Origin: Spirochaetaceae bacterium
Lineage (GTDB): Bacteria > Spirochaetota > Spirochaetia > UBA9216
Length of the DNA stretch: 27,386 nucleotides
Direction: 5' to 3'
NCBI GenBank assembly: GCA_028527945.1
Contig: JAQQAK010000098.1
Span: 1 to 27,386 of the forward strand
The position numbers were made by a program, and so were the translations under genes. Shown in pieces: positions 8,575 to 16,079 of the stretch. The stretch's first letter is position 1. Each line of letters starts with the position of its first letter. A model generated the notes under the pieces. The model saw only the letters and a program-made list of their open reading frames with translations, was not told the origin of the DNA and ran no database searches.

Positions 8575-9336
8575 TTAATCCTGGAGAAATCCAGCCTCCT
8601 TTATCAATTCGGCAACATCCTTATCTGTTGTTATAAAATTATAAAAATCAGAACCTTCAGAAGACGCGTCTTTCAAAAGACCACAATAATATTTTATAGG
8701 CGAATGTGATTCTTCCGGAAATGTCGCAAGAATTTTAACCTTGTCTGATAGAACAGCATCAGTTTTATATACAACGCCTAATTCAGTTTCTCCAAATTCA
8801 ACAACAGAAAGAGCTTTTCTAACATCAGCTCCGGGCTGTATTCGAGGTTCAAGAGCCATGTACCAGCCAAGATTTTTAAAAGCTTCAACAGCATAACGTC
8901 CAGCCGGAGCATGTGAAGGATCTGCAACTGATATTCTTCCTTTAAAGTCAGGAAGTAAAGATTCTGTAGTCATCAAAAATTCTTCCTTTTTTGTATCAAT
9001 GGGTGCAATTAAAACAAGGCTATTTTTCATAAGAACAGTACTATCAGAAATGACATCAAGTCCTTCTACATATTTCATCCACTTCCCTGATGCTGAAATA
9101 TATATATCAGGGTTTGCGCCTTCTTCTATCTGCCTGGCAAGAGTTCCGCTTGAGGCAGCATTAAGTTTTATTTCTATTCCGGATTTCTCCTTATAAATTT
9201 TCGAGACAGCACTGACTAAATCAGAAGTACTGGCCGCGCCATAAACAGTAACAGAAACTTCCTCTTGTGTACCGGAAGCAAATACAGGTAAAGCAAAAAA
9301 TATTAAAAGCAGAGGTAATAGATTATTTAATTTCAT
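8575..9336 (-). CDS. modA: Molybdate-binding periplasmic protein
   Basis: This is the extracytoplasmic molybdate (or tungstate) receptor that feeds ModBC. The 253-residue protein begins with a signal peptide (MKLNNLLPLLLIFFALPVFASG), probably cut after ASG. There is no lipobox cysteine, so it is not an evident lipoprotein. The mature part starts with VTVYGAASTSDLVSAV and contains SSGTLARQIEEGANPDIYISA and GETELGVVYKTDA, typical of ModA. I chose the ATG at 9336 because AAGGAG lies seven bases upstream; upstream ATGs at 9351 and earlier lack such a site. It leads the leftward mod operon, and a possible sigma-54 promoter lies 75 bases upstream. Molybdate uptake serves the nitrogenase next door. 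Confidence 0.92.
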   Translation of the reverse strand: MKLNNLLPLLLIFFALPVFASGTQEEVSVTVYGAASTSDLVSAVSKIYKEKSGIEIKLNAASSGTLARQIEEGANPDIYISASGKWMKYVEGLDVISDSTVLMKNSLVLIAPIDTKKEEFLMTTESLLPDFKGRISVADPSHAPAGRYAVEAFKNLGWYMALEPRIQPGADVRKALSVVEFGETELGVVYKTDAVLSDKVKILATFPEESHSPIKYYCGLLKDASSEGSDFYNFITTDKDVAELIKEAGFLQD

Positions 9337-9410
9337 TTTTGACTCCTTCATTCGTGAACTACTATGCAATTCACATGCCAACTACATCTTAAGCTGTTTT
9401 TATCAATTAT

Positions 9411-9427
9411 TTGCCACAATTGTACCA
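9411..9427 (-). promoter_or_regulatory. Possible sigma-54 promoter for modABC
   Basis: Read on the minus strand, TGGTACAATTGTGGCAA places GG and GC exactly 12 bases apart, as in the -24/-12 consensus TGGCAC-N5-TTGC. It has one mismatch in each half. Transcription would start near 9401, giving a leader of about 65 bases before modA. The match is imperfect, so this is tentative. Confidence 0.4.
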
Positions 9428-9436
9428 TAAAATAAC

Positions 9437-9473
9437 TACTTTTTTAAAAGTATCGTCCTACACATATGTCGGA
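9437..9473. promoter_or_regulatory. Two dyad-symmetric elements in the mod-nifV intergenic region
   Basis: TACTTTT-TT-AAAAGTA (9437-9452) is a perfect palindrome. TCCTACACATATGTCGGA (9456-9473) is an imperfect one matching at 7 of 9 paired positions. They lie just upstream of the possible modA promoter and could be binding sites for a regulator such as a molybdate sensor or an activator. The rest of the 9337-9762 gap is very AT-rich. I see no small gene in it. Confidence 0.3.
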
Positions 9474-9735
9474 GCTGTACTTTTTTTTACCTTTTTGTAA
9501 AAATAAAAAAACTGACAATAATCATAAAATTAATATTTGATATTATTTTACTATTATAGGCAGGCTACAATAATTTTATATTCCCAAATGGATATATTTT
9601 TAAATAATTATTTATATAATAACAATTTAGATAATTCCACAACTCCATGTACAAGTAAATATTATTAGGTATAAAACCTTTAAAAAGAATATTTACAGCA
9701 GGCTATCACAAACACACAAATTTTATTAATAATCA

Positions 9736-9751
9736 TGGTATAGAAATTGCT
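9736..9751 (+). promoter_or_regulatory. Sigma-54 promoter of nifV-nifA
   Basis: TGGTATAGAAATTGCT has the GG and GC pairs 12 bases apart and a perfect TTGC -12 element; the -24 half is TGGTAT instead of TGGCAC. The expected start of transcription is at about 9762, one base before the nifV ATG, so the mRNA would be essentially leaderless. Confidence 0.6.
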
Positions 9752-9762
9752 TATTAATAAAT

Positions 9763-10917
9763 ATGATCAATATAAATAAAAAAATAATAATTGATTCCAC
9801 GCTTAGAGACGGTGAACAATGTGCTGGAGTAGCGTTCTCTATCAACCAGAGAAAAAAGATAGCAGAGCTTCTTTCTGCATCAGGAGTTGATGAAATTGAA
9901 GCAGGAACCCCTGTCATGGGAGAAGAAGATGTCGAGTTCCTTAAATGGGCGTCACATCTTCCTGTTAAGGTTTCCAGCTGGTGCAGAGCCGATCCAAGGG
10001 ATATAGACGCAGCAAAACGTACAGGAACATCAGGAATTCACATCAGTGTTCCGGTATCTGACAGACTTTTAAAAATTCAAAAAAAGAATCACAACTGGGT
10101 AGAAGACGTAATGTCCAATTGCGTAGACGCATGCTTTTGTGATTTCGAAACAGTCAGTATTGGTTTCATGGACGCATCAAGAACAAATATACAGTACCTG
10201 AAATATCTGACAAATATAGCAAGACAGCTTGGCTGTAACAGAGTAAGAATTGCAGATACAGCAGGAATAATGACTCCGTCTGAAGTCATCAATATGTTTA
10301 AAATTTTATCTGAAATTAATATTGAAACAGAATTTCATGCTCACAACGATTTAGGAATGGCAACAGCAAACGCTTTTACAGCTCTTGATGCTGGAGCGGA
10401 CGCAATAAGCGGAACAGTTCTCGGTTTGGGAGAACGCGCCGGAAATGCCTGCATTGAAGAGATTGGCCTTACCCAAAAGCTAAAAGGCCAATCAACAAGA
10501 ATAGATCTCAAGGTTTTAAAGCAATTAAGTAATTTCATTGAAGAAATTACAGGGCGAGATATATATCCAGGCAAACCTGTTTTTGGGAAAAATGTTTTTT
10601 GTCACGAGACAGGCATTCATGCCGCGGCAACAATAGAAGATCCGCTTGCATTTATGCCAGTATCACCTGAAAAACTTGGAATAGGATGCACATCCATCCT
10701 GTCAGGAAGACACAGCGGTACAAAAGCAGTTCAATATCTTCTCTCAAAAAGTTCGCTTGAAATAGATCGTGAAACAGCAGAGGTTCTGCTGCCTTTTATA
10801 AGACAGTACGCGGCAGAACATGGACGGAACCTCTCCCCTGGAGAATTGGAGAACTTATACCATGAACACGCAGACAATGTCCGAAAAAGCACCAGAGGAA
10901 TTATGCAAGCAGTGTGA
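9763..10917 (+). CDS. nifV: Homocitrate synthase
   Basis: The enzyme condenses acetyl-CoA with 2-oxoglutarate to give R-homocitrate, the organic ligand of the nitrogenase FeMo-cofactor. The 384-residue protein has the DRE-TIM metallolyase signature STLRDGEQ at about 12-19, the metal-binding HAHNDLGMATAN, and the GTVLGLGERAGNA loop. The C-terminal segment FGKNVFCHETGIHAA also fits the NifV/isopropylmalate synthase family. The allosteric leucine domain of isopropylmalate synthase is absent, which supports NifV. The ATG at 9763 has no ribosome binding site and lies at the predicted transcription start. Its end overlaps nifA. Confidence 0.93.
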   Translation: MININKKIIIDSTLRDGEQCAGVAFSINQRKKIAELLSASGVDEIEAGTPVMGEEDVEFLKWASHLPVKVSSWCRADPRDIDAAKRTGTSGIHISVPVSDRLLKIQKKNHNWVEDVMSNCVDACFCDFETVSIGFMDASRTNIQYLKYLTNIARQLGCNRVRIADTAGIMTPSEVINMFKILSEINIETEFHAHNDLGMATANAFTALDAGADAISGTVLGLGERAGNACIEEIGLTQKLKGQSTRIDLKVLKQLSNFIEEITGRDIYPGKPVFGKNVFCHETGIHAAATIEDPLAFMPVSPEKLGIGCTSILSGRHSGTKAVQYLLSKSSLEIDRETAEVLLPFIRQYAAEHGRNLSPGELENLYHEHADNVRKSTRGIMQAV

Positions 10918-12484
10918 CCAAAAAAATGCTGAGTTTTTAAGACTGCTTTTTGAAATGAGCAACTGTATTTCAGAAGAAGCTGAAATCTCTGTTGTAATTC
11001 AAAATGTTTTAAGCCTTATGGCACAGCATCTTGGCATGAATCGGGGCACTATTACTATTTACAACCGCAAAACTGGAAAGATTTCAATAGAAGAAGGGTA
11101 TGGAATCTCTCAAAATGAACGGGCCAGAGGTGTCTATAGCCCAGGAGAAGGAATTACCGGGAAAGTTCTTGAAACAGGTATTGCCGCGGTAATTCCAGAC
11201 ATATCTAAAGAACCTAAATTCCTCAATAAAACCGGCGCGGTAAGAAATGACGGCAACGGTTTAGCCTCTTTTATCTGTGTTCCGATAAAATCAGGAAAAG
11301 AAGTTATCGGAACACTTAACGCGGGGAGAGGATTTACAAATGATGCAAACCAGAAAGATGATCTGCGTCTTATGCAAATCACTGCAGCCATGCTGTCTCA
11401 GGCTGTAGGGCTCTATCAGGCAAGACATGAAGAAAATCAGGTTCTTATAGAAGAAAATAAAAGGTTAAGCCGTGAATTACGTGATAAATTCAGCAATCCT
11501 GAAATAATTGGAAACTCTAAAATAATGCGGCAGGTTTTTGATTATGTGAAAAGAATAGCTGATACAACCGCTACAGTTCTAATTTTAGGAGAAAGCGGTG
11601 TAGGAAAAGAGCTTGTTGCCAAAAGTATACATTATGAAAGCAGCAGAAAAGAAAAGCCATTTATTAAACTCAATTGCGCGGCACTTCCTGAGTCCATCAT
11701 AGAAAGTGAGCTGTTTGGGCATGAAAAAGGAGCCTTTACAGGTGCTGTAAAAGAACGTAAGGGACGTTTTGAACTCGCCCATGGCGGAACTATTTTTCTG
11801 GATGAAATAGGAGAGCTTAGCCTCAATGTTCAAACAAAACTCTTACGGGTTCTTCAAGAACGTGAATTTGAAAGAGTTGGTGGAAGCGAAACAATAAAAT
11901 GCGATGTCAGAGTAATAACCGCGACAAATAAAGACCTTCAGGAAGGTGTAGCAAATGGAACCTTCAGAGAAGATCTTTACTATCGTTTGAATATCATACC
12001 AGTTACTGTGCCCCCTCTTAGAGAACGTAAAACAGATATTCCCCTTTTGGCAAACCACTTTATAAAAAAATTTAATAAGCAGAACAATAAAAGTGTCAGA
12101 AGAATCTCTACTCCGGCAATAGATATGCTTTTTCTCTACCACTGGCCCGGAAATATAAGAGAGCTTGAAAACTGTATTGAGCACGCTGTTATTCTTACAG
12201 AAGATGAGGTCATACACGGCTATCACCTGCCACCAACTTTACAGATGAGACTTCCAAAAAACAGAGATAATCCTCAAAAAGGAGCATTACAGCAGCAGCT
12301 TGATGCTCTTGAATACGAACTGCTTGTTGAAGCATTAAAAAGCGCTGAAGGAAACCTGAGTGAAGCAGCAAAAGAACTAGGTCTGACAAACAGAATGATA
12401 GGAATAAGGATGAAAAAATACGGTCTTGATTTCAGAAAATTCAGAAAAGCCGCTGCTGAAAACGAGGAACCAAATTTTACCTAA
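10862..12484 (+). CDS. nifA: NifA, sigma-54-dependent activator of nif genes
   Basis: This is an enhancer-binding protein that uses ATP to open sigma-54 promoters. The roughly 540-residue form has an N-terminal GAF domain (about 25-185), a charged linker, and an AAA+ domain (about 205-440). The AAA+ domain contains Walker A GESGVGKE, the sigma-54 contact loop GAFTGA, Walker B GGTIFLDEIGE and the arginine-finger region FREDLYYRLN. The C-terminal helix-turn-helix includes NLSEAAKELGLTNRMIG. The paired-cysteine linker of oxygen-sensitive NifA proteins is not evident after the AAA+ domain, but a CKQC pair lies near the N-terminus. GGAGA precedes the ATG at 10862, which overlaps nifV by 56 bases in another frame, so translation may be coupled. 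Its targets should be the sigma-54 promoters at 9736 and 12665. Confidence 0.9.
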   Translation: MNTQTMSEKAPEELCKQCDQKNAEFLRLLFEMSNCISEEAEISVVIQNVLSLMAQHLGMNRGTITIYNRKTGKISIEEGYGISQNERARGVYSPGEGITGKVLETGIAAVIPDISKEPKFLNKTGAVRNDGNGLASFICVPIKSGKEVIGTLNAGRGFTNDANQKDDLRLMQITAAMLSQAVGLYQARHEENQVLIEENKRLSRELRDKFSNPEIIGNSKIMRQVFDYVKRIADTTATVLILGESGVGKELVAKSIHYESSRKEKPFIKLNCAALPESIIESELFGHEKGAFTGAVKERKGRFELAHGGTIFLDEIGELSLNVQTKLLRVLQEREFERVGGSETIKCDVRVITATNKDLQEGVANGTFREDLYYRLNIIPVTVPPLRERKTDIPLLANHFIKKFNKQNNKSVRRISTPAIDMLFLYHWPGNIRELENCIEHAVILTEDEVIHGYHLPPTLQMRLPKNRDNPQKGALQQQLDALEYELLVEALKSAEGNLSEAAKELGLTNRMIGIRMKKYGLDFRKFRKAAAENEEPNFT

Positions 12485-12503
12485 ATGTAAATTTTAGGTC
12501 TTT
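12479..12503 (+). terminator. Terminator overlapping the nifA stop codon
   Basis: ACCTAAA (12479-12485) pairs with TTTAGGT (12493-12499) around a seven-base loop and is followed by CTTTT. The TAA stop lies within the left arm. It is AT-rich and therefore only moderately strong. The following 12504-12664 is very AT-rich, with a short palindrome GTTTATTTAAAC at 12585-12596. Confidence 0.5.
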
Positions 12504-12664
12504 TCATTAAGTTTTTAACATTAAAGTAAAAAATTCAAAAAGTAAAAACTTTTTCAAAAACATAATAAAAGTCAATTTTAAAAAGTTTATTTAAACACTA
12601 ACTACTTATAAACAAACAAATTACCAAAAACTAAACGCAGAACACCAATCATTCAAAATCATTT

Positions 12665-12681
12665 TTGGCACAGCTATTGCA
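12665..12681 (+). promoter_or_regulatory. Sigma-54 promoter of the nifH operon
   Basis: TTGGCACAGCTATTGCA matches the consensus TGGCAC-N5-TTGC perfectly. Transcription should start near 12692, giving a leader of about 84 bases before nifH. I found no canonical NifA upstream sequence (TGT-N10-ACA) in the 180 bases before it. Confidence 0.9.
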
Positions 12682-12712
12682 ATAAGCTAAACAGAAAAGA
12701 ACAAAGTTCTAA

Positions 12713-12745
12713 CCGCTCGAAGCGGAAATGCTGAATTATACAGCA
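12713..12745 (+). promoter_or_regulatory. Two short hairpins in the nifH leader
   Basis: CCGCT-CGA-AGCGG (12713-12725) and TGCTG/CAGCA (12729-12745) form two consecutive 5-bp stems in the 5' untranslated region. AAGGAGA at 12764-12770 is the nifH ribosome binding site. The hairpins near the mRNA 5' end may protect this abundant message. Confidence 0.4.
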
Positions 12746-12775
12746 TCAACGAAATAGTGTAGCAAGGAGACGTAT

Positions 12776-13600
12776 ATGAGAAAAATAGCTATTTACGGTA
12801 AAGGTGGAATAGGGAAATCAACAACAACTCAGAATACCGTTGCTGGTTTGGCAGAAATGGGAAAGAAAGTCATGGTTGTAGGATGTGATCCAAAGGCAGA
12901 TTCAACCAGACTTTTGCTTGGTGGCCTCGCGCAAAAAACAGTTCTCGACACATTGCGAGAAGAAGGCGAAGACGTTGAACTCGATGATATCATGAAAATC
13001 GGATACGGAAATACCTCATGTACAGAATCCGGAGGACCGGAACCTGGGGTAGGATGTGCTGGTAGAGGAATTATCACAAGTATCAATATGCTTGAACAAC
13101 TTGGCGCCTACGATGAAGACAAAGGTCTTGATTACGCTTTTTATGATGTTCTTGGTGACGTTGTTTGCGGAGGATTCGCAATGCCAATAAGAGACGGCAA
13201 GGCACAGGAAATCTACATTGTTGTATCAGGTGAAATGATGGCAATGTATGCGGCAAACAACATATGCAAAGGTATTGTTAAATATGCTGATGCCGGTGGT
13301 GTAAGACTTGGAGGTCTGATTTGTAATTCAAGAAAAGTTGATAACGAACAAGAGATGATCGAACAGCTTGCAAAACGTCTTGGAACACAAATGATTCACT
13401 TTGTACCAAGAGACAACATGGTGCAGAAAGCAGAAATCCACAGAAAAACAGTTATTGATTTTGAACCTGGTCATGGTCAGGCAGACGAATATAGAAGTCT
13501 GGCAAAAAAGATTGATGAAAACGAGATGTTTGTTGTTCCAAAACCGCTTGAGATAGAAGATCTCGAGAATCTTCTTATCGAATTTGGTATCGCGAACTAG
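12776..13600 (+). CDS. nifH: Nitrogenase iron protein (dinitrogenase reductase)
   Basis: This homodimeric ATPase delivers electrons from a [4Fe-4S] cluster to NifDK and also serves in cofactor maturation. The 274-residue protein has the P-loop GKGGIGKS at 8-16, the switch segment DPKADSTR near 38-45, cluster cysteine C94 in GVGCAGRGI, and C131 in DVLGDVVCGGFAMP. Arg97 occupies the position that is ADP-ribosylated in organisms with DraT, although no draT or draG is in the window. AAGGAGA precedes the ATG. It is the first gene of the large nif operon. Two PII-like genes directly downstream are typical of group III and archaeal nif clusters. Confidence 0.98.
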   Translation: MRKIAIYGKGGIGKSTTTQNTVAGLAEMGKKVMVVGCDPKADSTRLLLGGLAQKTVLDTLREEGEDVELDDIMKIGYGNTSCTESGGPEPGVGCAGRGIITSINMLEQLGAYDEDKGLDYAFYDVLGDVVCGGFAMPIRDGKAQEIYIVVSGEMMAMYAANNICKGIVKYADAGGVRLGGLICNSRKVDNEQEMIEQLAKRLGTQMIHFVPRDNMVQKAEIHRKTVIDFEPGHGQADEYRSLAKKIDENEMFVVPKPLEIEDLENLLIEFGIAN

Positions 13601-13627
13601 TAGCTGATAATTTAGGAGGAAAAACAA

Positions 13628-13954
13628 ATGATAATGATAAAAGCAATTATTAGACCAGATAAATCACAGGAAGTAATCGATGCCCTTCTTGAAGCAGGAT
13701 ATCCGGCAATAACAAAAATTGATGTAGCTGGCCGTGGTCAGCAGCTTGGAATAAAGGTTGGAGATATTCAGTATGACGAGCTTCCAAAAACTATGCTCCT
13801 GATTGTAACTCCTGAGTCAGAAAAAGACATCATAATGAAAATTATCTTAAAAACAGCAAAAACTCCGCCTGCCGGAGCTATGGGAGACGGCAAGATCTTC
13901 ATATCTGAAGTTGATGAAGTTTATACAGTAAGTTCAGGATTCAAGGAAGTATAA
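13628..13954 (+). CDS. nifI1: PII-like nitrogenase regulator NifI1
   Basis: This is a small PII-family protein that, with NifI2, binds and inhibits NifDK when ammonium is available and is released by 2-oxoglutarate and ATP (established in Methanococcus maripaludis). The 108 residues show the PII fold: MIMIKAIIRPDK at the start, a short divergent T-loop around AGRGQQLGIKVGD, and the GAMGDGKIFI nucleotide-binding segment near residue 86. The position between nifH and nifD separates it from general GlnB/GlnK. AGGAGG lies eight bases before the ATG, and nifI2 starts immediately after its stop codon. Confidence 0.93.
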   Translation: MIMIKAIIRPDKSQEVIDALLEAGYPAITKIDVAGRGQQLGIKVGDIQYDELPKTMLLIVTPESEKDIIMKIILKTAKTPPAGAMGDGKIFISEVDEVYTVSSGFKEV

Positions 13955-14332
13955 ATGAAAGAGATAATGGCTGTTGTTCGTATAAACAAAATGAACGAAA
14001 CAAAGAAAGCCCTCTCCGATGCAGGATTTGCCGGAATGACAGCGGCAGGAAAAGTTCTGGGAAGAGGACAAGGCATGGTAGATTTCCAGGTTATGAAAGC
14101 CGCACAGGAAGGCTCTCCGGAAGCTATAAGTAAACTTGGCGGAGGCCCAAGACTTGTTCCAAAGAGACTTCTATCTGTAGTAGTAACTGATGATAAAAAA
14201 GACCTTGCAGTTGAAACCATTATCAAGGTGAACCAAAGCGGAAACCGTGGAGACGGAAAAATCTTTGTTCTCCCGATTATGGACAGCGTAAGAGTAAGAA
14301 CCGGAGAAAAGGGCGACAAGACCCTGGGCTAA
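13955..14332 (+). CDS. nifI2: PII-like nitrogenase regulator NifI2
   Basis: This is the partner of NifI1 in reversible shut-off of nitrogenase. The 125 residues include KEIMAVVRINKMNETKKAL, the VLGRGQG segment, and an extended T-loop region (EGSPEAISKLGGGPRLVPKR) that is longer than in ordinary PII proteins and typical of NifI2. The conserved GDGKIFVLPI nucleotide-binding end is present. The start codon abuts the nifI1 stop with no gap, which implies translational coupling and matched amounts. nifD begins 12 bases downstream. Confidence 0.93.
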   Translation: MKEIMAVVRINKMNETKKALSDAGFAGMTAAGKVLGRGQGMVDFQVMKAAQEGSPEAISKLGGGPRLVPKRLLSVVVTDDKKDLAVETIIKVNQSGNRGDGKIFVLPIMDSVRVRTGEKGDKTLG

Positions 14333-14344
14333 AAAGGATTAAAG

Positions 14345-15988
14345 ATGGCTGATATAGATATTAAGAAATCAGAAAACCTGAAAGAACAGGTAATGGATAA
14401 ATATCCGTCTAAAGTTCTGAAAAAAAGATCAAAACAGGTTGTGGTAAAAAACACAGATCCTGAGCAGCGTATTCAGGCAAACGTTAGAACAGTTCCTGGA
14501 ATAATAACCCAGAGAGGCTGCTGCTACGCTGGCTGTAAGGGCGTTGTTCTTGGACCAACCCGAGATATTATAAATATCACACACGGTCCTATTGGCTGTG
14601 GATTTTATTCATGGCTAACAAGACGTAACCAGACAAAACCTGAAACACCAGACGGCGCTAATTACATGCAATACTGTTTTTCAACAGATATGCAGGATCA
14701 AAATATTGTATTCGGCGGAGAGAAACTTCTAAGAGAAGCAATTCAGGAAGCATATGACATATTTCATCCAAGCGCCATTGCGATATTCTCAACCTGCCCA
14801 GTAGGTCTTATTGGTGATGATATTCACGCAATTGCAAAAGAGATGAAAGAAAAGTTCGGAGACTGTAATGTTTTTGGATTTTCCTGTGAGGGCTACAAAG
14901 GTGTAAGCCAATCAGCTGGTCACCATATAGCAAACAACCAGATTTTTAAGCATGTTGTAGGAACTAGTGAAAATGGAAGAAAAGGCAAGTTTAAAATAAA
15001 CCTTCTTGGAGAATATAACATTGGTGGAGATGCTTTTGTTATAGAAAACCTCCTTGAAAGATGTGGAATTACACTTGTTTCAACATTCAGCGGAAACTCT
15101 TCTATTGAACATTTCGCGGCATGTCACACAGCAGATCTCAACTGTATAATGTGTCACCGTTCAATTAACTATGTAGCAGAAATGCTTGATACAAAATATG
15201 GAATTCCATGGATAAAGATTAACTTTATCGGGGCAAAAGCTTCTGCAAAATCTTTAAGAAAGATTGCAGCATACTTCGAAGATGAAGAGCTTACCAAACG
15301 TGTTGAAGAAGTTATAGCTGAAGAAATGGTTGGCGTTGACTCAGTACTGGAAGAAATAAGACCAAAGACAGAAGGGAAGAGCGCTATGCTTTTTGTTGGA
15401 GGTTCCAGAGCACATCATTATCAGGAACTATTCAAAGAACTTGGAATGAAAATTCTGGCTGCCGGATATGAGTTTGGCCATAGAGATGACTATGAAGGTC
15501 GTAGGGCTCTGTCAACAATAAAACTGGACGCGGACACAAGAAATATTGAAGAGCTGAAGGTTGAACCGGATCCGGAACAATATAACCCAAGAAAAACAGA
15601 AGAAGAAAAAGCTGCTCTGAAAGAAAAAGGGCTTGAATTCAGTGAATACGAAGGGATGTGGCCAGATATGCCGGAAGGAACCTTTATCATTGATGATATT
15701 AGTCAGCATGAAACAGAGAAACTGATAAAAGAACTGAAACCGGATCTTTTCTGCGCTGGTATTAAAGAAAAATATGCCATACAGAAGATGGGCGTTCCAA
15801 TGAAACAGCTGCACTCCTACGATTACGGCGGACCATTTGCCGGCTTTGCAGGTGCAATAAACTGGTATAGAGAAATTGACAGAACAGTCAACAGCAAAGT
15901 ATGGCAGCTTGTAGGCGCGCCATGGGAAGGAACAGGCAAGCTTCATGGAAGCTTCATCAAAAAAGTATTGGTGGAAGAAGAAAAATGA
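14345..15988 (+). CDS. nifD: Nitrogenase molybdenum-iron protein alpha subunit
   Basis: This is the catalytic subunit carrying FeMo-co and half of the P-cluster. The 547-residue protein has P-cluster cysteines C59, C85 and C151 (Azotobacter 62, 88, 154). The cofactor-pocket residues are kept: Val67 (Azotobacter 70), Gln189/His193 (191/195), cofactor cysteine C270 in MCHRS (275), and His490 in LHSYDYGGPF (442). These point to a molybdenum enzyme rather than AnfD or VnfD. A charged insertion of about 50 residues lies around 395-440, as in the clostridial group III enzyme. AAGGA precedes the ATG. Confidence 0.98.
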   Translation: MADIDIKKSENLKEQVMDKYPSKVLKKRSKQVVVKNTDPEQRIQANVRTVPGIITQRGCCYAGCKGVVLGPTRDIINITHGPIGCGFYSWLTRRNQTKPETPDGANYMQYCFSTDMQDQNIVFGGEKLLREAIQEAYDIFHPSAIAIFSTCPVGLIGDDIHAIAKEMKEKFGDCNVFGFSCEGYKGVSQSAGHHIANNQIFKHVVGTSENGRKGKFKINLLGEYNIGGDAFVIENLLERCGITLVSTFSGNSSIEHFAACHTADLNCIMCHRSINYVAEMLDTKYGIPWIKINFIGAKASAKSLRKIAAYFEDEELTKRVEEVIAEEMVGVDSVLEEIRPKTEGKSAMLFVGGSRAHHYQELFKELGMKILAAGYEFGHRDDYEGRRALSTIKLDADTRNIEELKVEPDPEQYNPRKTEEEKAALKEKGLEFSEYEGMWPDMPEGTFIIDDISQHETEKLIKELKPDLFCAGIKEKYAIQKMGVPMKQLHSYDYGGPFAGFAGAINWYREIDRTVNSKVWQLVGAPWEGTGKLHGSFIKKVLVEEEK

Positions 15989-16035
15989 AAAACTACTTAC
16001 ACGTAATTTTTCCATTTTTCAATTTAAACGCTGAT

Positions 16036-16074
16036 CCTGCTTTGCAGGTTTTGGCAAAAATCTTTATAGGAGAG
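16036..16074 (+). promoter_or_regulatory. Leader element before nifK, similar to that before nifB
   Basis: CCTGC-TTT-GCAGG (16036-16048) is a perfect 5-bp hairpin followed by TTTT. The stretch from TGCTTTGCAG through TTTTGGCAAA and ATCTTTATAGG closely resembles 20409-20444 before nifB. TTTGC and GCAAA can pair in both copies. The ribosome binding site GGAGAG is at its end. The nifD-nifK spacer is 91 bases, long for nifDK. Confidence 0.4.
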
Positions 16075-16079
16075 AGAAA

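Noticed and set aside
11843..12226. 127-residue minus-strand open frame inside nifA
   Set aside because: It is antisense to the AAA+ and linker region, with biased composition typical of a shadow frame and no ribosome binding site.
15512..16015. 167-residue open frame on the minus strand inside nifD
   Set aside because: It lies wholly antisense to a highly conserved gene, is rich in Phe/Ser/Cys as expected for a shadow of Lys/Glu-rich coding, and has no family features.
16051..16067. TTGGCAAAAATCTTTAT as a sigma-54 promoter for nifK
   Set aside because: The -24-like TGGCA is present, but no GC pair lies 12 bases downstream, so the -12 element is missing. The same applies before nifB.
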